From assembly GCF_009834515.1 (NCBI RefSeq), contig NZ_CP019426.1, positions 1,911,501 through 1,975,500 on the forward strand: 64,000 nt of DNA. Direction: 5' to 3'. Shown here one piece after another: positions 11,020 to 20,838 of the stretch. This DNA is from Pseudomonas sp. R84 (lineage in GTDB: Bacteria > Pseudomonadota > Gammaproteobacteria > Pseudomonadales > Pseudomonadaceae). Both the position numbers and the translations under genes were made by a program. Positions within the stretch are counted from its first letter, which is position 1. Every line of letters starts with the position of its first letter. The notes under the pieces were generated by a model. It saw only the letters and a program-made list of their open reading frames with translations, ran no database searches and was not told the DNA's origin.

Positions 11020-11757
11020 ATGTCGTTCATCCAAGCCAACCTGATCCACCTGCTCGCCGCCGTCTGGTTCGTCATCTGCTGGGGTGGTTATACCCGTTAT
11101 GCCTCTTGGAAGGGCCGCGATACAGCATGTCTTGCGAGTGTGCTGCACCTGTACCGCGAAGACTGGATGCGCCGCATGCTGCTGCGTGACAACCGCATCG
11201 CCGACGCCAGTGTGATCGGTAACCTTGAGCGCAACGCCTCGTTCTTCGCTTCCAGCACATTGATCATCCTCGCCGGCATTCTCACCGTGCTTGGCGCATC
11301 TGAGCGGGCAGTGTCGTTGCTGGCAGATATTCCGATGGTGCAACAGGCGTCGCAGGGCATGTCGGAAATCAAGTTGCTGTGTCTGGCGATGGTGTTCGTC
11401 TACGCGTTCTTTACCTTCAGTTGGTGCATGCGTCAGTACAACTTCGCGGCCGTGTTGGTCGGCTCGGCGCCAATGATCGGTGAGCGACATGTCTCCGAAC
11501 AGGAGCGCAAGGCTTTCGCTGCGCGGGCGGCGCGGGTGATTTCGATGGCGGCCAACCAGTTCAACTTCGGGCTGCGCTCCTACTACTTCGGCATGACCAT
11601 GCTGGCCTGGTTTGTCAGCCCGTGGTTGTTCATGCTCATGAGCGCCGGGGTGGTATTGGTCTTGTATCGCCGCGAGTTTCATTCCGACGTTCTCGATGTA
11701 ATGGTCTATACCCCTACAGAGGCGCCCATCCCCGAGGCGAACAAAGAGGCTGCTTGA
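11020..11757 (+). CDS. DUF599-type integral membrane protein
   Basis: A 245-residue predicted inner-membrane protein of unknown function. It has four hydrophobic stretches: about residues 7-25 (HLLAAVWFVICWGGY), 73-93 (STLIILAGILTVLG), 121-141 (LCLAMVFVYAFFTFSW) and 190-215 (MTMLAWFVSPWLFMLMSAG). The layout, with RDNRIADASVIGNLERNASFFAS between the first two, is that of DUF599 proteins. I chose the ATG at 11020 because AAGG lies upstream and because the longer frame would read through the REP palindrome. The stop overlaps the next gene (TGATG), so the two membrane proteins are probably made together. Confidence 0.8.
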   Translation: MSFIQANLIHLLAAVWFVICWGGYTRYASWKGRDTACLASVLHLYREDWMRRMLLRDNRIADASVIGNLERNASFFASSTLIILAGILTVLGASERAVSLLADIPMVQQASQGMSEIKLLCLAMVFVYAFFTFSWCMRQYNFAAVLVGSAPMIGERHVSEQERKAFAARAARVISMAANQFNFGLRSYYFGMTMLAWFVSPWLFMLMSAGVVLVLYRREFHSDVLDVMVYTPTEAPIPEANKEAA

Positions 11758-12158
11758 TGAGTATTCCGTTCTGGTGTGTGTTTATCAGTGCACTGATGAT
11801 CTATATCGCGCGTATGCCGGTGGGCAAAGCGATGAAAGAACAGGGGGGGTACAACAATCACCTGCCGCGCCAGCAACAGGCGCAGCTGACCGGTTACGGT
11901 GCGAGGGCGCTGGCGGCTCACCAGAACAGTATCGAAGCTTTCATCCTGTTCGCAGTCGGTGTGTTGATGGCGCACACCACGCAAACGGCAGGCTGGCTGA
12001 TCGATACATTGGCGATCATCTTCGTGATCGCGCGGATCCTCTACTTGTGGTTCTATCTGGCCGATCTGCCCAAGCTGCGCAGTCTGGTGTGGCTAGTTGG
12101 TTTAGTCTGTTCGCTGTTGTTGATGATTAGTCCGACTTTTAGAACTGTCTTGCTCTAA
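11757..12158 (+). CDS. MAPEG family membrane protein
   Basis: A 133-residue protein with four predicted membrane helices. The start SIPFWCVFISALMIYIARMP, the polar segment with NHLPRQQQAQLTGYGARALAAHQNS, and the helices after it match MAPEG proteins (membrane-associated eicosanoid and glutathione metabolism). The RALAAHQNSIEAF part is the conserved block at the start of helix 2. Enzyme activity of bacterial members is mostly unproven. The ATG overlaps the stop of the upstream DUF599-type gene. A shared terminator follows. Confidence 0.82.
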   Translation: MSIPFWCVFISALMIYIARMPVGKAMKEQGGYNNHLPRQQQAQLTGYGARALAAHQNSIEAFILFAVGVLMAHTTQTAGWLIDTLAIIFVIARILYLWFYLADLPKLRSLVWLVGLVCSLLLMISPTFRTVLL

Positions 12159-12182
12159 GGTGAGCCTGGCGCTAAATGACAG

Positions 12183-12220
12183 GCAAAAGAAAACCCGCGC
12201 TTGGCGGGTTTTCTTTTTTC
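12183..12220. terminator. bidirectional intrinsic terminator
   Basis: AAAAGAAAACCCGC and GCGGGTTTTCTTTTTT form a stem around a short loop. The A run on one side and the T run on the other let it end both the rightward MAPEG transcript and the leftward small lipoprotein transcript. Confidence 0.9.
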
Positions 12221-12236
12221 TGCAGCAAAAAGCGGA

Positions 12237-12473
12237 TTATTGCTTCTTGGCAGCTTCTTCTTGCGCGGCGGCGTTCGATTCAGCCTGAGCTTTGGCAGCT
12301 TCGGCGTTTTCTTTCGCAGCGTCGTTCACTTTATCCTGAGCTTTGTTCATGTCTTGCTGAGCTTGTTCAGCATGTTGGTTGGCATCTTGAGCTTTGTCCT
12401 CGGATTTTTTATCGCAGGCAGCGAGACCGAGGGAAGCGGTCAACATCAAGGCAATAGCTAAAGTCTTACGCAT
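12237..12473 (-). CDS. small Ala/Gln/Lys-rich lipoprotein
   Basis: A 78-residue protein with a lipoprotein signal (MRKTLAIALMLTASLGLAAC): positively charged start, hydrophobic core and lipobox LAAC, so Cys20 should be lipidated. The mature part is low complexity, rich in Ala, Gln, Lys, Asp and Glu, with heptad-like spacing that suggests a helical or coiled-coil rod. Asp follows the Cys, which in E. coli favours retention in the inner membrane. The start at 12473 is chosen over an upstream one because AAGGAG lies 9 bases before it and the signal then starts at once. Small lipoproteins of this kind are common in Pseudomonas; function is unknown. Confidence 0.85.
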   Translation of the reverse strand: MRKTLAIALMLTASLGLAACDKKSEDKAQDANQHAEQAQQDMNKAQDKVNDAAKENAEAAKAQAESNAAAQEEAAKKQ

Positions 12474-12631
12474 GGGGTGTTTCTCCTTATGGAAAATAAC
12501 TACTGGCCTTAAGAGCTTGGCGCTACAGGTTAAGTTCCTCATTTGTGTCAGATATATAAGTTTGTTTTGCTACGGAACTTTTGGTCTGTTCGCTACTACT
12601 GGCCAATGGCTTTAACGAGAGTAATTATCAT

Positions 12632-13108
12632 ATGGCTGAAAACCCCGTTTTTGAGCGCGCGACGAGATTTCTTTCAGCGTTAAGACACTGTCAGGTACTT
12701 GGTTTGCGAGTACATGAAGCCTCCAGCGAAGGGCTCACGGTGATCCTGCCTTATAGTCCGCAAATCGTCGGTAATCCGCAGACCGGGGTTATTCATGGTG
12801 GCGCAATTACCTCGTTAATGGACACCGCTTGCGGGATGTCGACGCTCTGTGTGTTGCCGGAATTCGAAGTCTGCCCGACCCTCGATTTGCGCATTGACTA
12901 TATGCACGCCGCCGAACCGAACAAAGACGTCTATGGCTTCGCCCAGTGCTACCGGGTAACCACCGATGTGATCTTCGCTCGTGGTTTCGCCTATCAGGAC
13001 AATCCCGAACAACCCATCGCCCACGTCGTCGGTACGTTCATGCGCATGGGCAAGGGCCTTAAAGGCACCAAAGGCTTCGGCGGCGCGATCAAGGGAGCAG
13101 GGCAATGA
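12632..13108 (+). CDS. PaaI-type hotdog thioesterase, first copy
   Basis: A 158-residue protein with a single hotdog domain. The core GNPQTGVIHGGAITSLMDTACG is the hotdog thioesterase signature, and YMHAAEPNKDVYGFAQCYRV follows as the next strand pair. Such enzymes hydrolyse acyl-CoA thioesters; the substrate cannot be told from sequence. I start at the ATG at 12632 (MAENPVFERATRF). The stop overlaps the next gene by four bases (ATGA), and that gene is a second hotdog protein, so the two may act together or form a mixed oligomer. Confidence 0.85.
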   Translation: MAENPVFERATRFLSALRHCQVLGLRVHEASSEGLTVILPYSPQIVGNPQTGVIHGGAITSLMDTACGMSTLCVLPEFEVCPTLDLRIDYMHAAEPNKDVYGFAQCYRVTTDVIFARGFAYQDNPEQPIAHVVGTFMRMGKGLKGTKGFGGAIKGAGQ

Positions 13109-13557
13109 GCGATGATCTGAAACAGCAGTTGCAGCAGGCTCACGCTGAGGGCGACTACGCGCCGCTGTTGCAGTTGATTCCCTACGCCGGGCTGATCGGC
13201 ATCGAATGCTCACGCGTCGGCGATGAATTGCTGTTCAAGCTGCCAGCGAACAAAGACAACATTGGTAACCCTTTATTGCCGGCAATTCATGGCGGGGTGA
13301 TCGCCGGATTCATGGAGCTGGCGGCGGCACTTCATTTGCTGATCTTTACCGAAACGCCGGGCGTGCCGAAGATCATTGATTTCTCCCTCGATTACCTGCG
13401 CGCCGGGCAGTTCCGCGATACCTGGGCCAAGTGTCAGGTCTGCCGCCACGGCCGGCGCGTGGCTAACGTCGCCATTACTGCTTGGCAAAGCACCGAAAGC
13501 GAACCGATTGCCACCGCCCGCGCGCACTTCAAAATCGATGAGCCCTTGAAATCCTGA
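13105..13557 (+). CDS. PaaI-type hotdog thioesterase, second copy
   Basis: A 150-residue hotdog-fold protein. The signature reads [20 protein letters not shown], followed by [20 protein letters not shown]. It is clearly related to the gene before it but well diverged, so the pair comes from an old duplication. It is coupled to the upstream gene by an ATGA overlap. The terminal segment with [12 protein letters not shown] fits the last hotdog strand. Predicted to cleave acyl-CoA thioesters; substrate unknown. Confidence 0.85.
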   Translation: MSDDLKQQLQQAHAEGDYAPLLQLIPYAGLIGIECSRVGDELLFKLPANKDNIGNPLLPAIHGGVIAGFMELAAALHLLIFTETPGVPKIIDFSLDYLRAGQFRDTWAKCQVCRHGRRVANVAITAWQSTESEPIATARAHFKIDEPLKS

Positions 13558-13639
13558 ACAGCGCCCCAAACTCACAAGACAACCCGCCGCCGACCATTTC
13601 GGGTCGCGGCCACTGCCATCTGATTGGAGTTTGATGACC

Positions 13640-15544
13640 ATGAGTGTGGAAACTCAAAAGGAAACCCTGGGCTTCCAGACCGAGGTAAAGCAACTGCTGC
13701 ACCTCATGATCCATTCGCTGTATTCCAACAAGGAAATTTTCCTTCGCGAATTGATCTCGAACGCCTCTGACGCTGTCGACAAGCTGCGCTTCGAAGCCCT
13801 GGCCAAGCCAGAGTTGCTCGAAGGTGGCGCTGACCTGAAAATCCGTGTGAGCTTCGACAAGGACGCCAAAACCGTCACTCTCGAAGACAACGGTATCGGC
13901 ATGAACCGTGATGATGTGATCACCCACCTGGGGACCATCGCCAAATCCGGTACCGCTGATTTCATGAAGAATCTCTCGGGCGATCAAAAGAAAGATTCCC
14001 ACCTGATCGGCCAGTTCGGTGTGGGCTTCTACTCTGCCTTCATCGTTGCCGACCAGGTTGACGTATACAGCCGTCGCGCCGGCACCCCGGCCAGCGAAGG
14101 CGTGCACTGGTCGTCGAAAGGCGAGGGCGAGTTCGAAGTCGCCACCATCGAAAAACCAGAGCGTGGCACGCGCATCGTTCTGCACCTCAAAGCTGCAGAA
14201 GACGAGTTTGCTGATGGCTGGCGTCTGCGCAACATCATCAAGAAGTACTCCGACCACATCGCTTTGCCGATCGAGCTGCCGAAAGAAGCGGCTGCTGCCG
14301 AAGGCGAAGAGACTCCGGCCGTTGAGTGGGAAACCGTCAACCGCGCCAGCGCCCTGTGGACCCGTCCGCGCACTGAAGTGAAGGACGAGGAATACCAGGA
14401 GTTCTACAAGCACATCGCTCACGACTTTGAAAACCCGCTGGCCTGGAGCCACAACAAAGTCGAAGGCAAGCTTGAATACAGCTCGCTGCTGTACGTGCCG
14501 GCCCGCGCACCGTTCGACTTGTACCAGCGTGAAGCGCCGAAAGGCCTGAAGCTGTACGTTCAGCGCGTGTTCGTCATGGATCAGGCCGAGTCGTTCCTGC
14601 CGCTGTACCTGCGCTTCATCAAAGGTGTGGTCGATTCCAACGACCTGTCGCTGAACGTGTCGCGTGAAATCCTGCAGAAAGACCCGATCATCGATTCGAT
14701 GAAGACCGCGCTGACCAAGCGCGTGCTCGACATGCTGGAAAAACTGGCGAAGAACGAGCCTGAGCAATACAAGGGCTTCTGGAAGAACTTCGGTCAGGTC
14801 ATGAAAGAAGGCCCGGCAGAAGACTTCGCCAACAAAGAGAAAATCGCCGGTCTGCTGCGTTTTGCATCGACCAACGGCGACGACGGCGAGCAGATCGTCG
14901 GTCTGGCCGACTACCTGGCACGCGCCAAGGAAGGTCAGGACAAGATCTACTACCTGACCGGTGAAACCTACGCGCAGGTCAAGAACAGCCCGCACCTGGA
15001 AGTCTTCCGCAAGAAAGGCATCGAAGTGTTGCTGCTGACTGATCGCATCGATGAGTGGCTGATGAGCTACCTCAGCGAGTTTGACGGCAAGACTTTCGTC
15101 GACGTGGCACGTGGTGATCTTGATCTGGGCAACCTGGACTCGGAAGAGGACAAGAAAGCCGCAGAAGAAGTCGCCAAGTCCAAAGAAGGTCTGGTTGAGC
15201 GTCTGAAAACCGCGCTGGGCGATTCCGTAGCTGAAGTTCGCGTATCGCATCGTCTGACCGATTCGCCTGCCATCCTCGCCATCGGCGAACAGGATCTGGG
15301 TCTGCAAATGCGTCAGATCCTCGAAGCCAGCGGGCAGAAAGTGCCGGATTCGAAGCCGATCTTCGAGTTCAACCCGAGCCACCCGCTGATCGAGAAACTC
15401 GATGGCGAGCAGAGCGAAGAGCGTTTTGGCGACCTGTCGCACATTCTCTTCGACCAGGCTGCGCTGGCGGCGGGTGACAGCTTGAAAGATCCGGCCGCCT
15501 ACGTGCGCCGCCTGAACAAGCTGCTGGTTGAACTGTCAGCTTGA
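13640..15544 (+). CDS. htpG: molecular chaperone HtpG (Hsp90)
   Basis: A 634-residue ATP-dependent chaperone. The N-terminal ATPase domain starts with [20 protein letters not shown], and has [18 protein letters not shown], the ATP-binding DNGIGM, and [13 protein letters not shown]. The middle domain has [19 protein letters not shown] and [10 protein letters not shown], and a C-terminal dimerisation domain completes a full-length protein. An ATG two codons upstream (13634) is possible, but GGAG at 13626-13629 fits the 13640 start better. In many gammaproteobacteria htpG is heat induced; I did not find a clear sigma-32 promoter. Confidence 0.97.
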   Translation: MSVETQKETLGFQTEVKQLLHLMIHSLYSNKEIFLRELISNASDAVDKLRFEALAKPELLEGGADLKIRVSFDKDAKTVTLEDNGIGMNRDDVITHLGTIAKSGTADFMKNLSGDQKKDSHLIGQFGVGFYSAFIVADQVDVYSRRAGTPASEGVHWSSKGEGEFEVATIEKPERGTRIVLHLKAAEDEFADGWRLRNIIKKYSDHIALPIELPKEAAAAEGEETPAVEWETVNRASALWTRPRTEVKDEEYQEFYKHIAHDFENPLAWSHNKVEGKLEYSSLLYVPARAPFDLYQREAPKGLKLYVQRVFVMDQAESFLPLYLRFIKGVVDSNDLSLNVSREILQKDPIIDSMKTALTKRVLDMLEKLAKNEPEQYKGFWKNFGQVMKEGPAEDFANKEKIAGLLRFASTNGDDGEQIVGLADYLARAKEGQDKIYYLTGETYAQVKNSPHLEVFRKKGIEVLLLTDRIDEWLMSYLSEFDGKTFVDVARGDLDLGNLDSEEDKKAAEEVAKSKEGLVERLKTALGDSVAEVRVSHRLTDSPAILAIGEQDLGLQMRQILEASGQKVPDSKPIFEFNPSHPLIEKLDGEQSEERFGDLSHILFDQAALAAGDSLKDPAAYVRRLNKLLVELSA

Positions 15545-15553
15545 TCACGTTGT

Positions 15554-15582
15554 AGAAAAACCCGCTTCGGCGGGTTTTTTCA
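15554..15582 (+). terminator. intrinsic terminator after htpG
   Basis: AAAAACCCGC, TTCG loop region, GCGGGTTTTTT: a short strong stem followed by a T run about 10 bases after the htpG stop. Confidence 0.93.
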
Positions 15583-15612
15583 TTCTGGTGTTTAACAAAT
15601 CAGGAGTCAGAA

Positions 15613-16341
15613 ATGAGCCAAGTCACAGTACGTTCCGTGGTCTATCAGATTGACGGCCAGCCTTATGAAGGTCGTCTGGCGTTCGACGCCGAGCACAAAG
15701 GCGCGCGTCCGGGTTTGTTGATGGCGCCGAACTGGATGGGTGTCAGTGCTGGTGCCGAAGAGATCGCTAAATCGGTGGCGGCCAAGGGCTACGTGGTGTT
15801 GATCGCTGACGTCTACGGTCAGGCCGTGCGTCCGCAGAATGCTGATCAAGCGGGCGCGGCGATGATGCCGTTGAAGGACGATCGTGCGTTGCTGCGCACG
15901 CGGATGCAGGCGGCGTTCGAGCAGTTGCAGAAGCAGGGTGAGGCGGCGGTTGATACGTCGAAACTGGCAGTGTTCGGCTTCTGCTTTGGCGGTTGCTGTG
16001 CGCTGGATCTGGCTCGCACGGGGGCGCCGGTGAAGGCGGCGGTGTCGTTCCACGGTACGCTGGATTCGCCGAACCCGGCGGATGCGCAGAACATCAAGGG
16101 CTCGGTGCTGGTGTTGCACGGTGCTTCCGACCCGTTGGTGCCGAAGGAGCAGTTGCCGGCGTTTGAAGACGAGATGAACGCGGCGAATGTCGATTGGCAG
16201 TTGCTCAGCTATGGCGGTGCGGTGCACTCGTTCACTGATCCGCATGCCAATGTGCCGGGCAAGATGATGTACGACGCGAAGACCGCGAAGCGCGCGTTCA
16301 AGTCGATGCATGATTTGCTGGATGAAGTGTTCAAGGGCTGA
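15613..16341 (+). CDS. dienelactone hydrolase family protein
   Basis: A 242-residue alpha/beta hydrolase. The nucleophile elbow is GFCFGG, with Cys in place of Ser as in true dienelactone hydrolases. The aspartate lies in VLHGASDPLVP and the histidine in GGAVHSFTDP. The family opens the lactone ring of dienelactones in aromatic degradation, but chromosomal members outside such clusters act on various esters, and no aromatic-pathway genes are nearby here. A good AGGAG site precedes the ATG. P. aeruginosa has the same gene directly after htpG. Confidence 0.85.
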   Translation: MSQVTVRSVVYQIDGQPYEGRLAFDAEHKGARPGLLMAPNWMGVSAGAEEIAKSVAAKGYVVLIADVYGQAVRPQNADQAGAAMMPLKDDRALLRTRMQAAFEQLQKQGEAAVDTSKLAVFGFCFGGCCALDLARTGAPVKAAVSFHGTLDSPNPADAQNIKGSVLVLHGASDPLVPKEQLPAFEDEMNAANVDWQLLSYGGAVHSFTDPHANVPGKMMYDAKTAKRAFKSMHDLLDEVFKG

Positions 16342-16353
16342 AGCCTGAAAATC

Positions 16354-16541
16354 AAAAGCCCCTCACCCTAACCCTCTCCCGGAGGGAGAGGGGACTGAAT
16401 GGGGGATGCTTGGGAGTTACGCCGACTTGAAAGGGCTGTGCTGAATCCATAGTCGCCAAGACTTTTCAGGTCAGCGTATAACCTGAGACATCTCGGTCGG
16501 CTCCCTCTCCCTCTGGGAGAGGGCTGGGGTGAGGGTACTTT
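16354..16541. repeat. 185 bp interspersed element, copy 1 (CCCCTCACCCTAACCCTCTCCC ends)
   Basis: The left end CCCCTCACCCTAACCCTCTC and the right end GAGAGGGCTGGGGTGAGGG are imperfect inverted repeats. Each end carries its own small hairpin (CTCTCCCGGAGGGAGAGG on the left). The interior is related to the copy at 20839-21023, sharing GAATCCATA, TTTTCAGGTC and CGGCTCCCTCTCCCTC. The element fills the whole space between the dienelactone hydrolase and pirin genes and ends two bases before the pirin stop codon. Confidence 0.75.
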
Positions 16542-17408
16542 TCAGCGCGGTAACTCGATCCGCTCAACTTCTCCCGGCACCGTCGGCCAATCCCCGGCCG
16601 CCCATTTGCGCCGCGCTTGATCAATCGCCGCCGGATCGCTCGCGACAAAATTCCAGTTGATCCGCCGAGGCCCGTCCAACGGCGCGCCGCCAAACACCAC
16701 CGCGTGCACATCACTTTCGGCAAACAAACTCATCTCTTCCCCAGCCGGCAACACAACCAGCGCATGCGGCTCAATCGCTTCGCCGTTCAATTGCGCATCC
16801 CCACTCAGCACATAAACCGCCCGCTCTTCATGCTCGGTCGGAATCAGCAAAGTGGTTGCGGTTTGCATGTTCACTTCCGCATACAACGTAGGAGAGAGCA
16901 CCGGCACCGGCGATTCCAGGCAAAAGCCTGACCCGGCAATCATGCGGATCTGTACGCCGAGGTTATCGCTGACCGGCAATGTCGCCGCCGGGTGATGGCT
17001 GTAATGCCCGGGACCTTGTTCATGATCCTTGGGCGAGGCCAGCCAGATCTGCAAGCCGTGCATGGTGAAGCTCTGGTCCCACAACGGTTCCGGCGTGCGC
17101 TCGACGTGTGCAATCGCGCTGCCGGCGGTCATCCAGCTGACATCTCCAGCGCTGACCACCTGGTCCGAGCCAAGGCTGTCCTTGTGCTGAATCTGCCCTT
17201 CAAACAAATACGTGAGCGTCGACAGACCAATGTGCGGATGCTGTCGGATGTTCATACCTTTGCCCGTCGGATAAACCGTCTCGAGCATGTGATCAAAAAA
17301 CACGAAAGGCCCGACGCTGCGGCATTTGGCTGACGGCAATGGGCGCAGAATCGGCTGGCCTTCGACGTCTTCGGCGCGCGGACGGATGATCAGAGGTTGC
17401 GTGTCCAT
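16542..17408 (-). CDS. pirin family protein
   Basis: A 288-residue bicupin. The N-terminal cupin carries the metal-binding set around FFDHMLETVYP, HPHIGLSTLTYLFEGQIQHKDSLG and the conserved VSWMTAGSAIAHVERTP. The C-terminal cupin includes EHEERAVYVLSGDAQLNG. Bacterial pirins bind iron and some oxidise quercetin; others modulate metabolic enzymes. No specific role can be assigned here. It faces the dienelactone hydrolase gene across the repeat element. Confidence 0.9.
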   Translation of the reverse strand: MDTQPLIIRPRAEDVEGQPILRPLPSAKCRSVGPFVFFDHMLETVYPTGKGMNIRQHPHIGLSTLTYLFEGQIQHKDSLGSDQVVSAGDVSWMTAGSAIAHVERTPEPLWDQSFTMHGLQIWLASPKDHEQGPGHYSHHPAATLPVSDNLGVQIRMIAGSGFCLESPVPVLSPTLYAEVNMQTATTLLIPTEHEERAVYVLSGDAQLNGEAIEPHALVVLPAGEEMSLFAESDVHAVVFGGAPLDGPRRINWNFVASDPAAIDQARRKWAAGDWPTVPGEVERIELPR

Positions 17409-17469
17409 GGTGCATTCCAGGCTGAGCGGGTGATGCCAGAAGCATAACCCGCCGCTGGCATGAGGAGGA

Positions 17470-17886
17470 TTACTGGCTGTCGAAGCCTTGTGGGGCGTGG
17501 GTTTCGATCGTCACTTCGCTGGTGGTCATCAGCTTGTGAATCGGGCAGCGATCGGCAACGCGCAGCAATTCCTCGCGCTGGGCATTGGTAAGGACGCCTT
17601 TGAGAGTAAGGGTGACGTGCAAGACGTATTTACCTTTCTGCTCTTCGCTATTGTCGCGTTTGACGTCAACACCGACACCGGTCAGCGGGATGTCTTTCTT
17701 CTTCGCGTACATCTTCAGGGTCAGTGCTTTGCAGGCGCCGAGGGCTGCATCGAAATAGTCGTGCGGCTCAGGTGCCGAGCCTTCGCCGCCTGCCGATTTC
17801 GGCACGTCGGCAAACAATTCGTGGTCATCAATTTGTACGGTGTGACGAAAACCTTCAGCGGAGACGGTATTGACGGTAACGGTCAT
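17470..17886 (-). CDS. OsmC family protein
   Basis: A 138-residue protein of the OsmC/Ohr fold. The two conserved redox cysteines are present: one in DAALGACKALTLKMYAKKK and the other in VADRCPIHKLM. Members reduce organic hydroperoxides with thiols. The TVTVNTVSAEGFRHTVQIDDHE start is of the YhfA-like branch. I chose the ATG at 17886, preceded by GAGG, over an ATG 13 codons upstream that lacks a ribosome site. It runs in the same direction as the pirin gene. Confidence 0.88.
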   Translation of the reverse strand: MTVTVNTVSAEGFRHTVQIDDHELFADVPKSAGGEGSAPEPHDYFDAALGACKALTLKMYAKKKDIPLTGVGVDVKRDNSEEQKGKYVLHVTLTLKGVLTNAQREELLRVADRCPIHKLMTTSEVTIETHAPQGFDSQ

Positions 17887-18039
17887 GGGAACCTCACTGG
17901 CAGTAGGAAAAGTCGCTTCGATCAAAAAAGACCTTGCAGTTATAGAGTATTCCCACCGGTACGCGTTCCACTTTCCTGCGGGATGAACCCTTGTCGTCAG
18001 GGCAGGGTCTAGGCTATGCCTACTTCCTGGAGATTACTT

Positions 18040-19071
18040 GTGTCCCTGTATCGTTTGAGTCTTGCCTGTTTGTTGGTATTTGCCGGCAACGTCAGCGCCC
18101 GCGAGTACACCTACAGCGATGCGCACCTGCATTACGTGGATTTTTTCCAGGAAAGTGCTGGCATGGCGAAATTGCTGACGGCGATGAAGGGCGGTTCCGT
18201 CGAGCATGTGATGATTTCCGGTATTCCGGTTGCTAAGAAGTGGCATGAGGACGAACCCAAGCGCCCGCGCTATTACGCCGGGGATGACGCCGATGCTTAC
18301 TGGTATAGCGCGACCGACGTGATTGTCGCCGACGCGGTGCAAAAACTGAGCGCCGAGCAGCGCCCGTACTTTCATCCGTTCCTCTCGGGCTTCAATCCCA
18401 ACGACAAGAACTCCGCCGCACATATCCAGCGCATGCTCGATCTGTATCCGGGGCTGTGGCAGGGCATCGGTGAGGTGTTCACCCGCCACGACGACCTGAC
18501 AGCGCTGACCTCTGGCGACACGCCACGCGCCAACAACGAAGCGATGACCAAGATCTATCATTTGGCCGCCGAGAACGATTTGCCGGTGATGCTGCATTCC
18601 AATATCACCTCCAAGCGTGAGAAGAATCCGCTGTACTTGAAGGAAATCGAGGAGCCGCTGCGCAATCACCCGCACACACGGTTTATCTGGGCGCACGCGG
18701 GCACCAGCGCAGAAATCCATCGGCATCAGACGCAACTGACATTCCTGTTGCCCACGCTGACGCGCATGCTTGAGGCGTATCCCAATCTGTTCATCGACTT
18801 GTCATGGAGCATGCTAACGCCGTACCTGCTGGACGAGCAGGGCAAGCCGCGAGCGGAATGGCTGGCGCTGGTCGAGAAATACCCGGAGCGCTTCATGCTG
18901 GGTTCAGACGTAGTCGGGCGATTCAACAAACTCGGTGAGGAAATGCACAGCTTCAAGCCATTCCTCGATGCATTGCCCGAGGACGTCGCGAAAAAAGTCG
19001 CTCGGGATAACTTCCTGGCGATCTTGCCGCGAACGGTGCTCAAGTCCGGCAAAAGCACGCTGAATCGTTAA
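18040..19071 (+). CDS. exported amidohydrolase family protein
   Basis: A 343-residue protein with a signal peptide ([18 protein letters not shown]) and a TIM-barrel amidohydrolase-type body. The metal-site motif near the start is [12 protein letters not shown], with later histidines in [10 protein letters not shown] and FIWAHAGTS, and the terminal aspartate in [10 protein letters not shown] prefer the GTG at 18040 because TGGAG lies 7 bases before it and the signal then starts correctly; an ATG at 18016 in frame lacks a ribosome site. Predicted periplasmic hydrolase of unknown substrate. Confidence 0.8.
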   Translation: MSLYRLSLACLLVFAGNVSAREYTYSDAHLHYVDFFQESAGMAKLLTAMKGGSVEHVMISGIPVAKKWHEDEPKRPRYYAGDDADAYWYSATDVIVADAVQKLSAEQRPYFHPFLSGFNPNDKNSAAHIQRMLDLYPGLWQGIGEVFTRHDDLTALTSGDTPRANNEAMTKIYHLAAENDLPVMLHSNITSKREKNPLYLKEIEEPLRNHPHTRFIWAHAGTSAEIHRHQTQLTFLLPTLTRMLEAYPNLFIDLSWSMLTPYLLDEQGKPRAEWLALVEKYPERFMLGSDVVGRFNKLGEEMHSFKPFLDALPEDVAKKVARDNFLAILPRTVLKSGKSTLNR

Positions 19072-19201
19072 TGCCAACGGTTCGATGGATCAAGGCCTTT
19101 TGATATCGCCTTTTCGTCTTACGCATTTTTCCGCCGGGCCGATACCTTCTAAAGCAACCAGCTGCAGGTTTGATGCAGCGCTTTTGGAAGGAACCAGAGC
19201 A

Positions 19202-20827
19202 ATGAGTATCCGTAGTCTCAATATTGCCCCGCGCGCCGGGCTCGGTTTTGGCTTGTTGGCGTTGATGGTATTTGCCCTCGGGGCGTTCGCTTTATTGCAA
19301 ATGTCGAACATGCGCGCGCAGTCCGACGAGGTTGATAACAACTGGCTGCCGAGCGTGATGGCGGTCGGTGAGATGAGCCAGGACATGCTGCGCCTGCGCG
19401 CATTGACCATGCGCCTGCTGCTCAATCGAGATCCGCAGGCACTCGAACAGAACGTTGCCAAGCTCAATGAATTACGCGGTGTGCTCAGTGAGGCCCAGCA
19501 GCGTTATGACGTGCTGATCGTACTGCCCGAGGAGCGCAAGCTATTTGACCGCTTCAAGGTCGCCGAGCACCAGTACCTGGAGTTTCAGGCGCAGGTCATG
19601 CAGTTGTCTGCGCAGAATCGGGTCGAGGAGGCCGCGACCATTCTCAACGGTCAGATGAGTCCCTTGGCCGATGAAATTGCAGTGCTTTTGCGCGAACTGG
19701 TCGAACTGAATAAACACAATGCCAATCTCGCCACCGAAGCAGCGCGGCTGGTGTTTACCAGTTCGCGGGTGTGGGTCGGCGTGATGGTCGGTATCACTGC
19801 GCTGATCACCATTGGCTTGGCCCTGTTGCTGACGCGCAGCATCGTGCTGCCGCTGGCGCAATCGTTGGGTGTCGCCGAGGTGGTGGCAGGAGGTGATCTG
19901 ACCGGCGATATCAACATCAGCGGCAAGGACGAACCGGCGCGACTGCTGCACGCGCTCAAGAGCATGCAACACAACCTGCGTGACACGATTCGGCAAATCT
20001 CCGAGTCCTCCAGTCAATTGGCCTCGGCCTCGGAAGAGCTGAGTTGCGTCACGGAAGACGCTACGCGCGGTTTGCACCAGCAGAGCCTGGAAATCGAACA
20101 GGCGGCCACGGCGGTCAATCAGATGACGGCTGCGGTGGAGGAGGTGGCAAGCAATGCCGTGGCCACGTCCGAGGCCTCTCGTGAATCCGATCGTATTGCC
20201 CAGCATGGCCGTCAACAGGTGCATCAAACGGTGTTGTCTATTGAATCGCTCGCCGATGATGTGACAGCCAATGCAAGTCAGGTGGAAGATCTGGCGCAGA
20301 AGGTTTACAGCATCAGCAAAGTGCTGGACGTGATTCGTTCGATTGCCGAGCAGACCAATCTGCTCGCTTTGAATGCTGCGATCGAGGCGGCGCGGGCTGG
20401 TGATGCCGGACGTGGGTTTGCGGTGGTAGCGGATGAGGTACGGGCCTTGGCGCATCGCACTCAGCAATCGACTCAGGAAATCGAGCAGATGATTGGCGGC
20501 ATTCAGCAGGGCACCGATTCGGCGGTCAGTTCGATGCAGCAAAGCAATGTGCGCGCGCGTTCGACGCTCGAGTTGGCCAAGGCGGCCGGGACTGCACTTG
20601 AAGAGATCGCCTCGGCGTTCACGCTGATCAACGAGCGTAATCTGGTGATCGCCAGTGCTTCAGAGGAGCAGGCGGCTGTGGCACGTGAGGTTGATCGCAA
20701 TCTGATGAATATTCGTGATCTGGCGATGCAGACCTCGGCGGGGGCCAATCAGACCAGTGCGGCCAGTCAGGAGTTGTCGCGGTTGGCGGTGGATCTGAAC
20801 AGCATGGTGGCGAAGTTTTCGGTTTGA
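19202..20827 (+). CDS. methyl-accepting chemotaxis protein
   Basis: A 541-residue chemoreceptor. Membrane helix 1 is at about residues 12-32, then a four-helix-bundle type periplasmic sensor domain of about 155 residues, helix 2 at about 189-212, a HAMP domain to about 265, and the signalling domain with the conserved tip [20 protein letters not shown] (about 383-402). It ends MVAKFSV without a CheR-binding pentapeptide. Ligand unknown; the small sensor domain suggests a single-bundle TarH-like sensor. No che genes are nearby, so it works with the main chemotaxis system from a distance. The ATG at 19202 has AAGGA upstream. Confidence 0.93.
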   Translation: MSIRSLNIAPRAGLGFGLLALMVFALGAFALLQMSNMRAQSDEVDNNWLPSVMAVGEMSQDMLRLRALTMRLLLNRDPQALEQNVAKLNELRGVLSEAQQRYDVLIVLPEERKLFDRFKVAEHQYLEFQAQVMQLSAQNRVEEAATILNGQMSPLADEIAVLLRELVELNKHNANLATEAARLVFTSSRVWVGVMVGITALITIGLALLLTRSIVLPLAQSLGVAEVVAGGDLTGDINISGKDEPARLLHALKSMQHNLRDTIRQISESSSQLASASEELSCVTEDATRGLHQQSLEIEQAATAVNQMTAAVEEVASNAVATSEASRESDRIAQHGRQQVHQTVLSIESLADDVTANASQVEDLAQKVYSISKVLDVIRSIAEQTNLLALNAAIEAARAGDAGRGFAVVADEVRALAHRTQQSTQEIEQMIGGIQQGTDSAVSSMQQSNVRARSTLELAKAAGTALEEIASAFTLINERNLVIASASEEQAAVAREVDRNLMNIRDLAMQTSAGANQTSAASQELSRLAVDLNSMVAKFSV

Positions 20828-20838
20828 GTTTCGCCTTC

